From the IMG/VR virus record IMGVR_UViG_3300005822_000001, positions 1 to 38,991 of that record: a stretch of 38,991 nt of DNA; one strand, written 5' to 3'. This stretch comes from a virus. The translations under genes and the position numbers were made by a program. Position 1 is the first letter of the stretch. Each line of letters starts with the position of its first letter. Shown piece by piece: positions 33,249 to 38,991 of this stretch. The notes beneath the pieces were generated by a model, which did not search any database, was not told the origin of the DNA, and saw nothing but the letters and a program-made list of their open reading frames with translations.

Positions 33249-33734
33249 ATGAGACTGTTACAAATACTAGCTCTTTCATTTTTGGTGTTAGCTGCTGGCT
33301 GCCCCAAAGAGAAGCGAGCCCTAAACATTGCGAGAAAGTCCGTTGAGATTTCAGCGCAGACTGTTCAACTTGCTGACCTACAGGTTAGCTTTCTTTACCA
33401 AGATGCAGCAGAGACTTGTCTCGCGTCTTGGGACACCCGCGCCTCCTACGATGCTTGTATCGCGAAGTGGGACAAGACCGTACTAGCCGTCAACGCGATG
33501 AAGATCTCTCTTCTATCGCTGGAGACCGCTCTGGACGCATGGGAAGCTGGTAGCCCCAACGGAAGAGACAATCTTCTAGGTGCTGCGGCATGCTTCGTTG
33601 AAACCATGGTAAACGTTCAAAGCTTGTTAGCTGTTCTGGGAACAGATGTTCCTGCCATTAACCAAGGCCTCGCTACTGTATCCGGCATGTTCGGTGAAGG
33701 TGGCATTGCCTGCCCACAAGGAGTTACACCATGA
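33249..33734 (+). CDS. Lipoprotein of unknown function
   Basis: A good ribosome binding site (AGGAGAG) precedes ATG. The 161-residue product has a signal peptide ending in lipobox LAAGC, with Cys18 as lipidation site. The mature part is mostly helical with three further Cys, so disulfides are possible. It could be a spanin-like or envelope lipoprotein, but it is longer than usual spanin lipoproteins and not nested in another gene. Confidence 0.75.
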   Translation: MRLLQILALSFLVLAAGCPKEKRALNIARKSVEISAQTVQLADLQVSFLYQDAAETCLASWDTRASYDACIAKWDKTVLAVNAMKISLLSLETALDAWEAGSPNGRDNLLGAAACFVETMVNVQSLLAVLGTDVPAINQGLATVSGMFGEGGIACPQGVTP

Positions 33735-33916
33735 ATTGGTCATCAGTAACTAAAATCATCCCATCCGTTATCTCGTTCGTAGGTAGCATGATTGGTACCC
33801 GCAAGCGCCCACCTAAGAGAGCCGACGAGATCCTAGGCGGTGCTGACGAGCTTACAGAGTCCCAGAAAGCAAAGGCCGCTGCAGATGCTGCAGCTGATGC
33901 TAAATTCGGCAAGTAA
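33731..33916 (+). CDS. Small hypothetical protein
   Basis: This 61-residue protein has a short hydrophobic start (IIPSVISFVGSMIG) and an Ala/Lys-rich helix at the end (KAAADAAADAKFGK). It is coupled to the lipoprotein by ATGA and to the next tiny frame by TAATG. A membrane-lysis peptide is possible but not shown. Confidence 0.6.
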   Translation: MNWSSVTKIIPSVISFVGSMIGTRKRPPKRADEILGGADELTESQKAKAAADAAADAKFGK

Positions 33917-33984
33917 TGCTGCGTAAGACGATCCTGTCAGCTATACTAAAGACTCACTCTTTACCAACACAGGAGAACCCTTAA
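33916..33984 (+). CDS. Possible 22-residue peptide
   Basis: A small ATG frame begins in TAATG after the previous gene and stops in TAATG at the next. Its end contains the ribosome binding site AGGAGA of the following gene, so it may exist as a leader or coupler rather than for its product. Low confidence. Confidence 0.3.
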   Translation: MLRKTILSAILKTHSLPTQENP

Positions 33985-34091
33985 TGCGGCTCACAACCAA
34001 AGATAAGATCGTAATGGTCTTCGTTCCCATTCTATCAACTGTGGGACTATATGCAGCTCTTGCTTACAAACACCTCTGGTGGCCCTTCTAA
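33984..34091 (+). CDS. Single-pass membrane peptide
   Basis: ATG follows AGGAGA by 8 bases. The 35-residue product has a hydrophobic helix (IVMVFVPILSTVGLYAALAY) between basic and aromatic ends. Possible holin-like or envelope peptide; no family recognised. Confidence 0.6.
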   Translation: MRLTTKDKIVMVFVPILSTVGLYAALAYKHLWWPF

Positions 34092-34187
34092 ATGCTCATA
34101 GGAGACATCGTAACTTTCTTAACATGCTTAATCTTTGCCCCACCCTTTGTAGTGTGGGCTATTCACCACCTCAGTAGGAAGAAATGA
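34092..34187 (+). CDS. Single-pass membrane peptide
   Basis: This 31-residue frame directly follows the previous stop. It contains one hydrophobic segment (IVTFLTCLIFAPPFVVWAI) and a basic tail (SRKK). It is part of a run of tiny membrane genes at the end of the operon. Confidence 0.55.
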   Translation: MLIGDIVTFLTCLIFAPPFVVWAIHHLSRKK

Positions 34188-34345
34188 TTATGACAAACAT
34201 CTTTATTGACATTCTCGGAGAGACCGAGGACGAGCCAAAAGAGAAGAGGGTAGCCGAGCCAGTGCCTGTAGCCAGGCCCGACCGCCAACTCAGAAAGCAA
34301 GTAATCAATATTGATGGTGAGGTTATTGACGACCCTTACGCTTAG
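34184..34345 (+). CDS. Small hypothetical protein, last gene of plus-strand operon
   Basis: ATG overlaps the previous stop (ATGA). The 53-residue product is acidic then basic, with no membrane segment (DILGETEDEPKEKR, later INIDGEVIDDPYA). It ends 15 bases before the terminator. Function unknown. Confidence 0.65.
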   Translation: MIMTNIFIDILGETEDEPKEKRVAEPVPVARPDRQLRKQVINIDGEVIDDPYA

Positions 34346-34360
34346 ACACCCGACAAGACA

Positions 34361-34394
34361 AAAAGGCCCCTAGGATCACTCCTAGGGGCCTTTT
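34361..34394. terminator. Bidirectional factor-independent terminator
   Basis: AAAAGGCCCCTAGG (34361-34374) and CCTAGGGGCCTTTT (34381-34394) form a perfect 14-base inverted repeat around ATCACT. Each strand has a GC-rich stem ending in a T-run, so it should stop transcription in both directions. It sits between the last plus-strand gene and the last minus-strand gene, which converge here. Confidence 0.9.
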
Positions 34395-34399
34395 CCAAT

Positions 34400-34672
34400 T
34401 CAGCCGTGGATGGACAGCATCGCTAGGGCTATTATCTCGGGGTCTGTAAGTTGCTCCACGAAATCCTGGTCGAATATACCAGTGTCCAGAGACATATAGC
34501 CTGTATCATCTTGAATAAGAGCGGCTAGGCCCCCAGGGGTGTCTTGTATCTCTACAAACCTAAAGCAGTAGTCTGGCTGGTCTGTTTGTTTGACTACCCA
34601 GTACGTCTCGCGCTGCAGATCCGTGCCTCCACAAGTGCGGAAGTAGGGGTCTCTAGTAGGCCTCGAAGACAT
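34400..34672 (-). CDS. Hypothetical protein, last gene of minus-strand operon
   Basis: ATG at 34672 gives 90 residues and overlaps the upstream gene by 20 bases. The longer open frame would read through the neighbour and is unlikely. The product is acidic with two Cys and no recognised domain. Confidence 0.6.
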   Translation of the reverse strand: MSSRPTRDPYFRTCGGTDLQRETYWVVKQTDQPDYCFRFVEIQDTPGGLAALIQDDTGYMSLDTGIFDQDFVEQLTDPEIIALAMLSIHG

Positions 34673-35159
34673 CTCGCTTAGGGAAGTAAATGATGTGGTC
34701 GGTTTCAGTGTCGCCCTCGAAGGTAAAGACAGAGAGTTCGATATTCTCTTTGCGTGGGTCGTGGCCCTCGTTCCGGGCTTCACTCAGCCAAGCAGCCATA
34801 ACCCAAGGGGCAGGCACATTAGCCTCGTGGACAAGCAGAAAGCAGGTGTTCACAGAGCACGTAGACTCCGCCCAACCGTCCATGTCGGCAACCGCGCGCA
34901 TACCTGCGTCCTCGTACCAGTTACAAAGCTTTGTGCCTGAGCGAAATGGAGCTTTGTCAACTTTTCCTACTACAATAATAGGTTCAGTGACCACCACAAT
35001 GTTCTCCTCCAACACCGGAGCATTAGGCACAGCAGGTCCAATCTCCGCTGTGGGTACAGGATCCGGGAACGCAGGCCCCACTTGGTTAGCCTTGTAGACA
35101 ATAAAGCCTACTAGTGCGATGCAAACCATGCCTGCTATTACTTGTTTCTTATTATCCAT
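34653..35159 (-). CDS. Membrane-anchored hypothetical protein
   Basis: ATG 35159 overlaps the previous stop by 8 bases and gives 168 residues. The N-terminus is a short basic region then a hydrophobic anchor (VIAGMVCIALVGFIVY), followed by a Pro-rich linker and a domain with several Cys (KLCNWYED, STCSVNTCF). Probably exported and anchored in the inner membrane. No family recognised. Confidence 0.7.
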   Translation of the reverse strand: MDNKKQVIAGMVCIALVGFIVYKANQVGPAFPDPVPTAEIGPAVPNAPVLEENIVVVTEPIIVVGKVDKAPFRSGTKLCNWYEDAGMRAVADMDGWAESTCSVNTCFLLVHEANVPAPWVMAAWLSEARNEGHDPRKENIELSVFTFEGDTETDHIIYFPKRDVFEAY

Positions 35160-35583
35160 TTTCGTCGTCCTTCTCCATAATCTCTGTGTCATCGTCCCAA
35201 GAGACAGTTTCCTCTTGTTCAAGTTGTTTACCTCTCCAGTTGTCATAAGGTGCGCCTTGCACAATCTCGTGTTGAATAAAGGCGGCGGCCTTCATGTCTT
35301 GGAGCATCATTTCTAGTTCGGTGATGAGTTCATCAAGGGTTTCTCCCATAGGAACCTCGGGGTCAGTGTAACCAAGCCCTGGGTACTCCTCGCAGACGTG
35401 GTAGAGCGTTTGCCCACCAGCCTTGACCACAAGGGGCGCATAGCGCCAATGAAACTCCTCTTCTCCCTCTTCCGTGATTACTTCTTTAGTCTTGTCCATC
35501 CTCTTATAATCCTTACTCAGAAACCAGCGCAGTGCGTGCATCCAAAATGGGTGGGGCAAATGCGGTGGGTGCCAATTCTTCAT
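35152..35583 (-). CDS. Hypothetical protein
   Basis: This 143-residue protein starts at ATG overlapping the previous stop (ATGA). The N-terminus is Trp/His/Pro rich and the C-terminus acidic (WDDDTEIMEKDDENG). A second in-frame ATG at about residue 29 is possible. No domain recognised. Confidence 0.65.
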   Translation of the reverse strand: MKNWHPPHLPHPFWMHALRWFLSKDYKRMDKTKEVITEEGEEEFHWRYAPLVVKAGGQTLYHVCEEYPGLGYTDPEVPMGETLDELITELEMMLQDMKAAAFIQHEIVQGAPYDNWRGKQLEQEETVSWDDDTEIMEKDDENG

Positions 35584-36071
35584 ATAACTTCTAACATCAG
35601 CAAACCAATCACTTCTTGAATATCACCATGATCGTGCAACTCCGCAAGGGGCTCTAGCCTCTTATAGAAGATTTGTCGCTTCATATGCGCGTTATCCGCT
35701 CGGTGCATGAGGTCTACGAACCAGGCATCAGCCCACCATTGGGTCTTAGGCTTGATCTCGTACTGGAGATACTCAACGCTGGTGTATGCCTGCATGAGCC
35801 CAATGGCATGTCCCACCTTCCTGCGTTCTAAAGCTTTAGCAATCCTGGTGTCCACAAACCGCTTACCAGACTTCTCTAGCTGGTTCCAAATAGCTATTGC
35901 GGAGTCACAGTGAACATCAACGCTGTCGATCTGTCTCTCGATAGCAGCTAGCTCCTTCTTGCACTTAATGGAGCGAGCCTCAGCTTTGATAATGCTGGAC
36001 TTCTTGTACTGGGCGAGCTGTCGAAGCTCGCTCTTTACATCCTGTCGCCATTTCTTCCAAATACGTGCCAT
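35580..36071 (-). CDS. Paralogue C of the three-member family, with coiled-coil N-terminus
   Basis: ATG 36071 in TAATG overlap fixes the start (163 residues). The first half is charged helix, probably coiled coil (KKELAAIERQIDSV). The C-terminal 85 residues align with paralogues A and B: RIAKALERRKVGHAIGL, then a WWADAWFVDLMH segment, RQIFYKRLEPL and the ending EVIGLLMLEVI. The conserved Cys of the other two is absent here. Unrecognised family. Confidence 0.75.
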   Translation of the reverse strand: MARIWKKWRQDVKSELRQLAQYKKSSIIKAEARSIKCKKELAAIERQIDSVDVHCDSAIAIWNQLEKSGKRFVDTRIAKALERRKVGHAIGLMQAYTSVEYLQYEIKPKTQWWADAWFVDLMHRADNAHMKRQIFYKRLEPLAELHDHGDIQEVIGLLMLEVI

Positions 36072-36220
36072 TAGCTCCTCAAAAGTAGTGCTCTCTCTAC
36101 TTGCTCCAGCAATATGCGCATCGTCACACACTTGTCAATGTATTCTGTCTTACCAGAATGGGAGATTCTTGCCTTCCACTGTCCATCCCTAGTCTTGTAT
36201 ACATGTATATCAGCGTTCAT
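36071..36220 (-). CDS. Small hypothetical protein
   Basis: This 49-residue frame fits exactly between two neighbours with TAATG at both ends. The product begins MNADIHVYKTRDGQWKARIS, a short beta-like pattern, and ends in a helix (RILLEQVERALLL). Function unknown. Confidence 0.65.
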   Translation of the reverse strand: MNADIHVYKTRDGQWKARISHSGKTEYIDKCVTMRILLEQVERALLLRS

Positions 36221-36651
36221 TAGTGTAGTCCCTCGGTAGCCGGTTCATAAGGTGTGAAGTCTGTGATTAGGTCGCCCAAGGTCAGGTCTTGCGTAGAGCC
36301 ACCAGGCACCGTGAGAGTCACCATTGGCTCCCAACCCTCTCCGTGGAGTCTTGGAAAAACGTGTACAATGTAACAAGCAGACGGATCGGGGTCATCCTTG
36401 AAGCGCCACTCTGCGGTGCCAAACAACTGCTCCAGCTTCTTACACACCAGGTCAGGAAGATTGATAACTGTAGGGGCCTCTGTGGGTACAGTCTCCACCG
36501 GCTTGCGCCTGTTGAAGAAAGCTTTGAAACGCTGCCACCGGGTCGCAGTTGTTTGTTCCACTGCATCCGCAAGGAAGCCGTCCAGGTCTATATCGAAGGC
36601 TTCGCTGCCATCATCTGGGATAAACACGAAGCGTCCTTTGATTCCATGCAT
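36220..36651 (-). CDS. Hypothetical protein
   Basis: ATG 36651 is preceded by GGAGAG at 8 bases and follows the upstream stop by one base, so I prefer it over the longer frame to 36708. The 143-residue product has a basic patch (RWQRFKAFFNRRK) followed by a Pro-rich linker and an acidic C-terminal domain. No family recognised. Confidence 0.65.
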   Translation of the reverse strand: MHGIKGRFVFIPDDGSEAFDIDLDGFLADAVEQTTATRWQRFKAFFNRRKPVETVPTEAPTVINLPDLVCKKLEQLFGTAEWRFKDDPDPSACYIVHVFPRLHGEGWEPMVTLTVPGGSTQDLTLGDLITDFTPYEPATEGLH

Positions 36652-36652
36652 G

Positions 36653-37195
36653 TTATTGTCTCTCCAAGATGAGTAGCCCAGCTTCTGCTTGAATGCTCTC
36701 GGGGTCATCTTTGTATTGCGCTATGTTGTCGTAGAACACTTTTCTCTTTTGTGCGGAGAAGCCAGCATCTTTCATGCCCTTGACCATATCTCCTACCCAG
36801 GAGGGAGCCCAATGAGCGTCGAGTAGCTCCACTTTGTCCACTCGACATAGGAGCTTGGTCTTCACAATGAGGATACCACACGTCTCCTGAAGGTCCCGTG
36901 CTATCAAAGCTTTAGCAGTCTTGCCATCGAGCCTCTTGTAGCCCTTCTTGGCCATATTGAACATACGCTTGTTAGCGAGGGTGTTCAGCTTGTCCAAGGT
37001 ATCCGCCTTCTCGTTGAAGTCATCAGCCTGTGCTTGGTGGCGTGCTGCCTTCTGTCGGAAGTATTCCTTGCGAAGCTGTACGTCCTTCATCCCAAACACG
37101 TCTGGTAGGTTGGGCGGGAAGCTCCTCTTCTTAGCAGTTCGCATTGGTGCCCCATGCGAGTTGACCACCCCATAAGGATCTGAATCATACGCCAT
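36653..37195 (-). CDS. Paralogue B of the three-member family
   Basis: ATG 37195 overlaps the HTH gene stop. The 180-residue product has a charged helical N-terminal half and a C-terminal domain matching paralogue A: TAKALIARDLQETCG, VKTKLL, ELLDAHWAPSWVGDM and the ending EAGLLILERQ. The Cys-Gly and KTKLL core is identical to that in A. The three genes differ mainly in N-terminal attachments (zinc finger, helix, coiled coil). Function unknown. Confidence 0.8.
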   Translation of the reverse strand: MAYDSDPYGVVNSHGAPMRTAKKRSFPPNLPDVFGMKDVQLRKEYFRQKAARHQAQADDFNEKADTLDKLNTLANKRMFNMAKKGYKRLDGKTAKALIARDLQETCGILIVKTKLLCRVDKVELLDAHWAPSWVGDMVKGMKDAGFSAQKRKVFYDNIAQYKDDPESIQAEAGLLILERQ

Positions 37196-37808
37196 CGTCG
37201 TCATCCTTATCTTCCCAGTCAGCATCTTCTATGTCAGCCTCAAGCTGGGGGGCCTCGGGTTCCTCTAACTTGTTTAGGGAGCCGTGAATCACGCCACGCA
37301 ATCGCATCTGCTTTTCCTTCTCGTCCATGTTGTCAAACTCCTCAAAGAAGGGAGCGACCTTGAGCGTGTGATCGTGCTCGATGGCCTTACGGGCGAGGAT
37401 GCCAAGATCCATCATTAACTTATTGCTCTTATCACGAGAGGTCATAACCGTATCTAAAGCTTTATTAGCCGCTGCTGGGTTCGTGTCCTTATGCTTGAAG
37501 AACATCTCCCACGCACGCTGCTCTACCTCGGAATAGAGGGAGACAGTCTCACCTACTACCTGCTCCTGATCAATGGTGCGACCGATGGCGGCATACACTT
37601 CACGGATCTTCTTTAGCTGCGCATTGATATAGGGCTGGCTAACCTCCTCCAACTGGGCAATAGCCGTCTGGGTGAGCCCCCGTAGTTTGTAGTTCACGAT
37701 CCTGCGCTGTCGCTCGTTGAGTTCGGCGGGCGGGTCTTTTATCATGTCGTCCATAGCCGCTGCTAAGTCGGTAGGATTCCTGATTAGTCTGTCATCCTTC
37801 TTTGTCAT
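37185..37808 (-). CDS. HTH protein, terminase-small-subunit-like
   Basis: This 207-residue protein has an N-terminal helix-turn-helix (NERQRRIVNYKLRGLTQTAI then EEVSQPYINAQLKKI, about 32-68). A long helical middle follows, including the segment ALDTVMTSRDKSNKLMMDLG that resembles the oligomerisation region of phage small terminases. The C-terminus is very acidic. It could be TerS acting with the large subunit at 30882, or a transcription regulator. TerS and TerL on opposite strands 5 kb apart would be unusual. Confidence 0.5.
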   Translation of the reverse strand: MTKKDDRLIRNPTDLAAAMDDMIKDPPAELNERQRRIVNYKLRGLTQTAIAQLEEVSQPYINAQLKKIREVYAAIGRTIDQEQVVGETVSLYSEVEQRAWEMFFKHKDTNPAAANKALDTVMTSRDKSNKLMMDLGILARKAIEHDHTLKVAPFFEEFDNMDEKEKQMRLRGVIHGSLNKLEEPEAPQLEADIEDADWEDKDDDDGV

Positions 37809-38040
37809 CAGTTTCCTCTTCGTGGGTACAGCTGCTTTTGTCAGTGCAGATCGGACACTCGAATACGAGACAATCTACTTCCTCTAGCTGCTCGTCCGTA
37901 TCGTCCAGGTCGGGCTTCTTTGTGCCAGGGCTATGAGCGCCTTGGTGCCTACTCCACGCTCCCACTGCCTGTGCTGACCTACGTTTCGTCATAAGTTCTC
38001 TCCCTATTGTTTCCTGTAATTCGTCCCACTTGTTACTCAT
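37792..38040 (-). CDS. Hypothetical protein with Cys cluster
   Basis: This 82-residue protein overlaps HNH upstream by 8 bases and the HTH gene by 17. It has FECPIC...C near its acidic C-terminus, a possible metal site. The basic middle (TKRRSAQAVGAWSRHQGAH) may bind nucleic acid. Unrecognised. Confidence 0.6.
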   Translation of the reverse strand: MSNKWDELQETIGRELMTKRRSAQAVGAWSRHQGAHSPGTKKPDLDDTDEQLEEVDCLVFECPICTDKSSCTHEEETDDKEG

Positions 38041-38497
38041 ATCTGTTGCCCTTAGCTATATTCTCCAGGGCTGGTAAATACTGTAGGTTCTCTAAAACAT
38101 GTAGACCAGATACGTTGTGTCCTTGTAGCGGGACAATGTGGTCTACGTGGTGCCCCTCTGGGCATCCCTCGTAAAAGGCTACAATAGCTTTATTGTCTGC
38201 CCATTCGGGGGTTCGGTTCATCTTGGCTAGCTTGTATTTCCTGGTGGCTGCCGCGTATCTCCCAAGGTTCTCTTTCTGGTAGGCCAAAGAACGCTTTCTA
38301 TTCTTCTCTCGTTGTTCTTCGGTAGGAGGATGGGTTTTGGCATACTTCTTGTTAGCCTTGGCAAACTTCTCTGGCTTGGTCCTTTGGTAGGCCAGGCGAC
38401 ACGCTTTGCACACGCTCTGATGCCCGTTCTTCTTGCCCTTGTCCTTGTGGTACATGGCTAAGGGCTTGGTTTCTTTGCATTTTGAGCAAGTGTACAT
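38033..38497 (-). CDS. HNH endonuclease
   Basis: This 154-residue protein has an N-terminal zinc knuckle (C4, C7, C30, C33), a basic linker and a C-terminal HNH core. The core reads HHVDHIVPLQGHNVSGLHV then LENLQYLPALENIAKGNR, with its His/Asn ligands intact. This type is common as a free-standing phage nuclease. ATG lies only 8 bases after the -10 of a strong promoter, so its mRNA is probably leaderless. It is the first gene of the minus-strand operon. Confidence 0.88.
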   Translation of the reverse strand: MYTCSKCKETKPLAMYHKDKGKKNGHQSVCKACRLAYQRTKPEKFAKANKKYAKTHPPTEEQREKNRKRSLAYQKENLGRYAAATRKYKLAKMNRTPEWADNKAIVAFYEGCPEGHHVDHIVPLQGHNVSGLHVLENLQYLPALENIAKGNRYE

Positions 38498-38505
38498 GCT
38501 ACTTG

Positions 38506-38534
38506 AGTATAACCACTGGGTGTTACTGCGTCAA
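38506..38534 (-). promoter_or_regulatory. Strong sigma70-type promoter of minus-strand operon
   Basis: Reading the minus strand, TTGACG (38534-38529) and TATACT (38511-38506) are exactly 17 bases apart, each matching 5 of 6 consensus bases. The predicted start is 2-3 bases before the HNH ATG, giving a leaderless message. The -35 overlaps the stop of the upstream collagen-like gene. It would drive genes from 38497 down to the terminator at 34361. Confidence 0.75.
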
Positions 38535-38548
38535 CCCCCGCAGTGGTT
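38511..38548. promoter_or_regulatory. Inverted repeat around the -35 element, possible operator
   Basis: AACCACTG (38511-38518) and CAGTGGTT (38541-38548) form a perfect 8-base inverted repeat with 30-base centre spacing, about three helical turns. One arm touches the -10 and the -35 lies between the arms. This geometry suits a dimeric repressor or a looped pair of sites. Confidence 0.5.
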
Positions 38549-38991
38549 GTAGCCAGGATTCCCGCTATAGCCACAAGACTCACCTGGGGCGCAGTCATCT
38601 GGGCTATTACAAGGTGTGTACTCCTTCATTCCCCACACCCCGATGCAGGTCAGCGTGCCGGTGGGAACGACAAAGTATTCCCCAACCTCCGGGAGGGACG
38701 TTAGTTCTTCGCACATGTCGGCGCAAACAAACGCCTGCACAAGTACGATATCCGCCGTGTTGATAGGCCGCACAAACACGCAGTACGGGGGTGGGCCACC
38801 ATACCGTTGCGCCTCGAATACAATGTGTAGAGAACCATCCTGACCGTCTACACCAGGGGCACCATCCACACCAGGGGCACCATTCGTGCCGTTCGTGCCA
38901 TTCGTGCCATCAACACCGTCCGTGCCGTTCGTGCCGTTCGTGCCATTCGTGCCATCAACACCGTCCGTGCCATCCTCGCCAGAACAGACAG
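38531..38991 (-). CDS. Collagen-like protein with Cys-rich end (5' end outside window)
   Basis: The visible part encodes 152 residues. It begins VCSGEDG, then Gly-x-y triplets (GTD, GVD, GTN, GAP) for about 50 residues. A beta-like domain with paired Cys follows, ending CNSPDDCAPGESC and a final HCGG. The Cys before the first Gly triplet suggests a lipoprotein start, but the residue before it (Val) is not a normal lipobox residue and the rest lies outside the window. Collagen-like triplets occur in phage fibres and in bacterial surface lipoproteins. The DC..G..C element resembles myxobacterial secreted proteins. Confidence 0.7.
   Translation of the reverse strand, partial: VCSGEDGTDGVDGTNGTNGTNGTDGVDGTNGTNGTNGAPGVDGAPGVDGQDGSLHIVFEAQRYGGPPPYCVFVRPINTADIVLVQAFVCADMCEELTSLPEVGEYFVVPTGTLTCIGVWGMKEYTPCNSPDDCAPGESCGYSGNPGYNHCGG
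38834..38983 (-). repeat. Collagen-like Gly-x-y coding repeat
   Basis: The stretch encodes about 50 residues of continuous triplets, mainly GTN, GTD, GVD and GAP. At DNA level a 45-base unit recurs: 41 bases starting at 38886 are repeated exactly at 38931. Such tandem DNA is prone to slippage, so copy number may vary between relatives. On the minus strand it codes forward. Confidence 0.85.

Noticed and set aside
34690-35316. Plus-strand open frames past the terminator
   Set aside because: They lie opposite well-coupled minus-strand genes and have no start signals or motifs.
1-38991. CRISPR arrays, insertion sequences, integrase and attachment sites
   Set aside because: No regularly spaced repeats other than the collagen coding repeat, no transposase motifs and no integrase found. 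HNH proteins are the only mobile-type genes.

Overview
The window is a contiguous piece of a tailed double-stranded DNA phage genome (Caudoviricetes-type). The evidence is a GpA-type large terminase, virion-type proteins, a complete phage replication and recombination set, and dense gene packing in which stops and starts overlap as ATGA, GTGA or TAATG. I see no tRNA, rRNA, CRISPR array, integrase or insertion sequence. The host is probably a Gram-negative bacterium: three genes carry a clear signal peptide plus lipobox. An exported trypsin-like protease lipoprotein, short 'CGG'-type lipoproteins and a collagen-like protein ending in a Cys-rich DC..G..C motif recall Myxococcota/Bdellovibrionota proteomes, but that host guess is inference.

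Layout. (1) 1-22011, plus strand: replication, recombination and nucleotide metabolism. The order is J-domain protein, DnaB-type helicase, stand-alone ClpX-type zinc finger, possible 2OG oxygenase, membrane proteins and the S1 protease lipoprotein, primase, dUTPase, family A DNA polymerase, UvsY-like mediator, SSB, RecA, SbcD/gp47, SbcC/gp46, dNMP kinase, HNH endonuclease, Holliday junction resolvase, and a degenerate sugar-nucleotide epimerase. Many small unknown genes lie between these. (2) 22012-22398: a regulatory zone with a TTCTATA repeat cluster, a good sigma70-type promoter and a 5' leader hairpin. (3) 22399-28016: virion-type proteins. (4) 28013-34345: RNase HII, winged helix protein, a degenerate DegT aminotransferase homologue, ParB-like protein, large terminase, a lipoprotein and a run of tiny genes. 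(5) 34361-34394: a strong bidirectional terminator where two transcription units converge. (6) 34400-38991, minus strand: an accessory operon starting from a near-consensus promoter that appears to give a leaderless HNH endonuclease mRNA. It continues through a terminase-small-subunit-like HTH protein and several unknown proteins. Upstream of that promoter is a partial collagen-like gene that runs off the window.

How the genes fit together: primase, helicase, polymerase, SSB, RecA, the UvsY-like protein, the SbcCD (gp46/47) pair and the resolvase make up a T4-style recombination-dependent replication system. dUTPase and dNMP kinase feed it nucleotides. The late block supplies structural proteins and the packaging motor.

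The most unusual features are: a three-member paralogous family with an unrecognised C-terminal domain, spread over both operons; epimerase and DegT homologues that have both lost their catalytic residues while keeping the fold; the exported S1 protease lipoprotein; and the leaderless, operator-bracketed promoter of the minus-strand operon.
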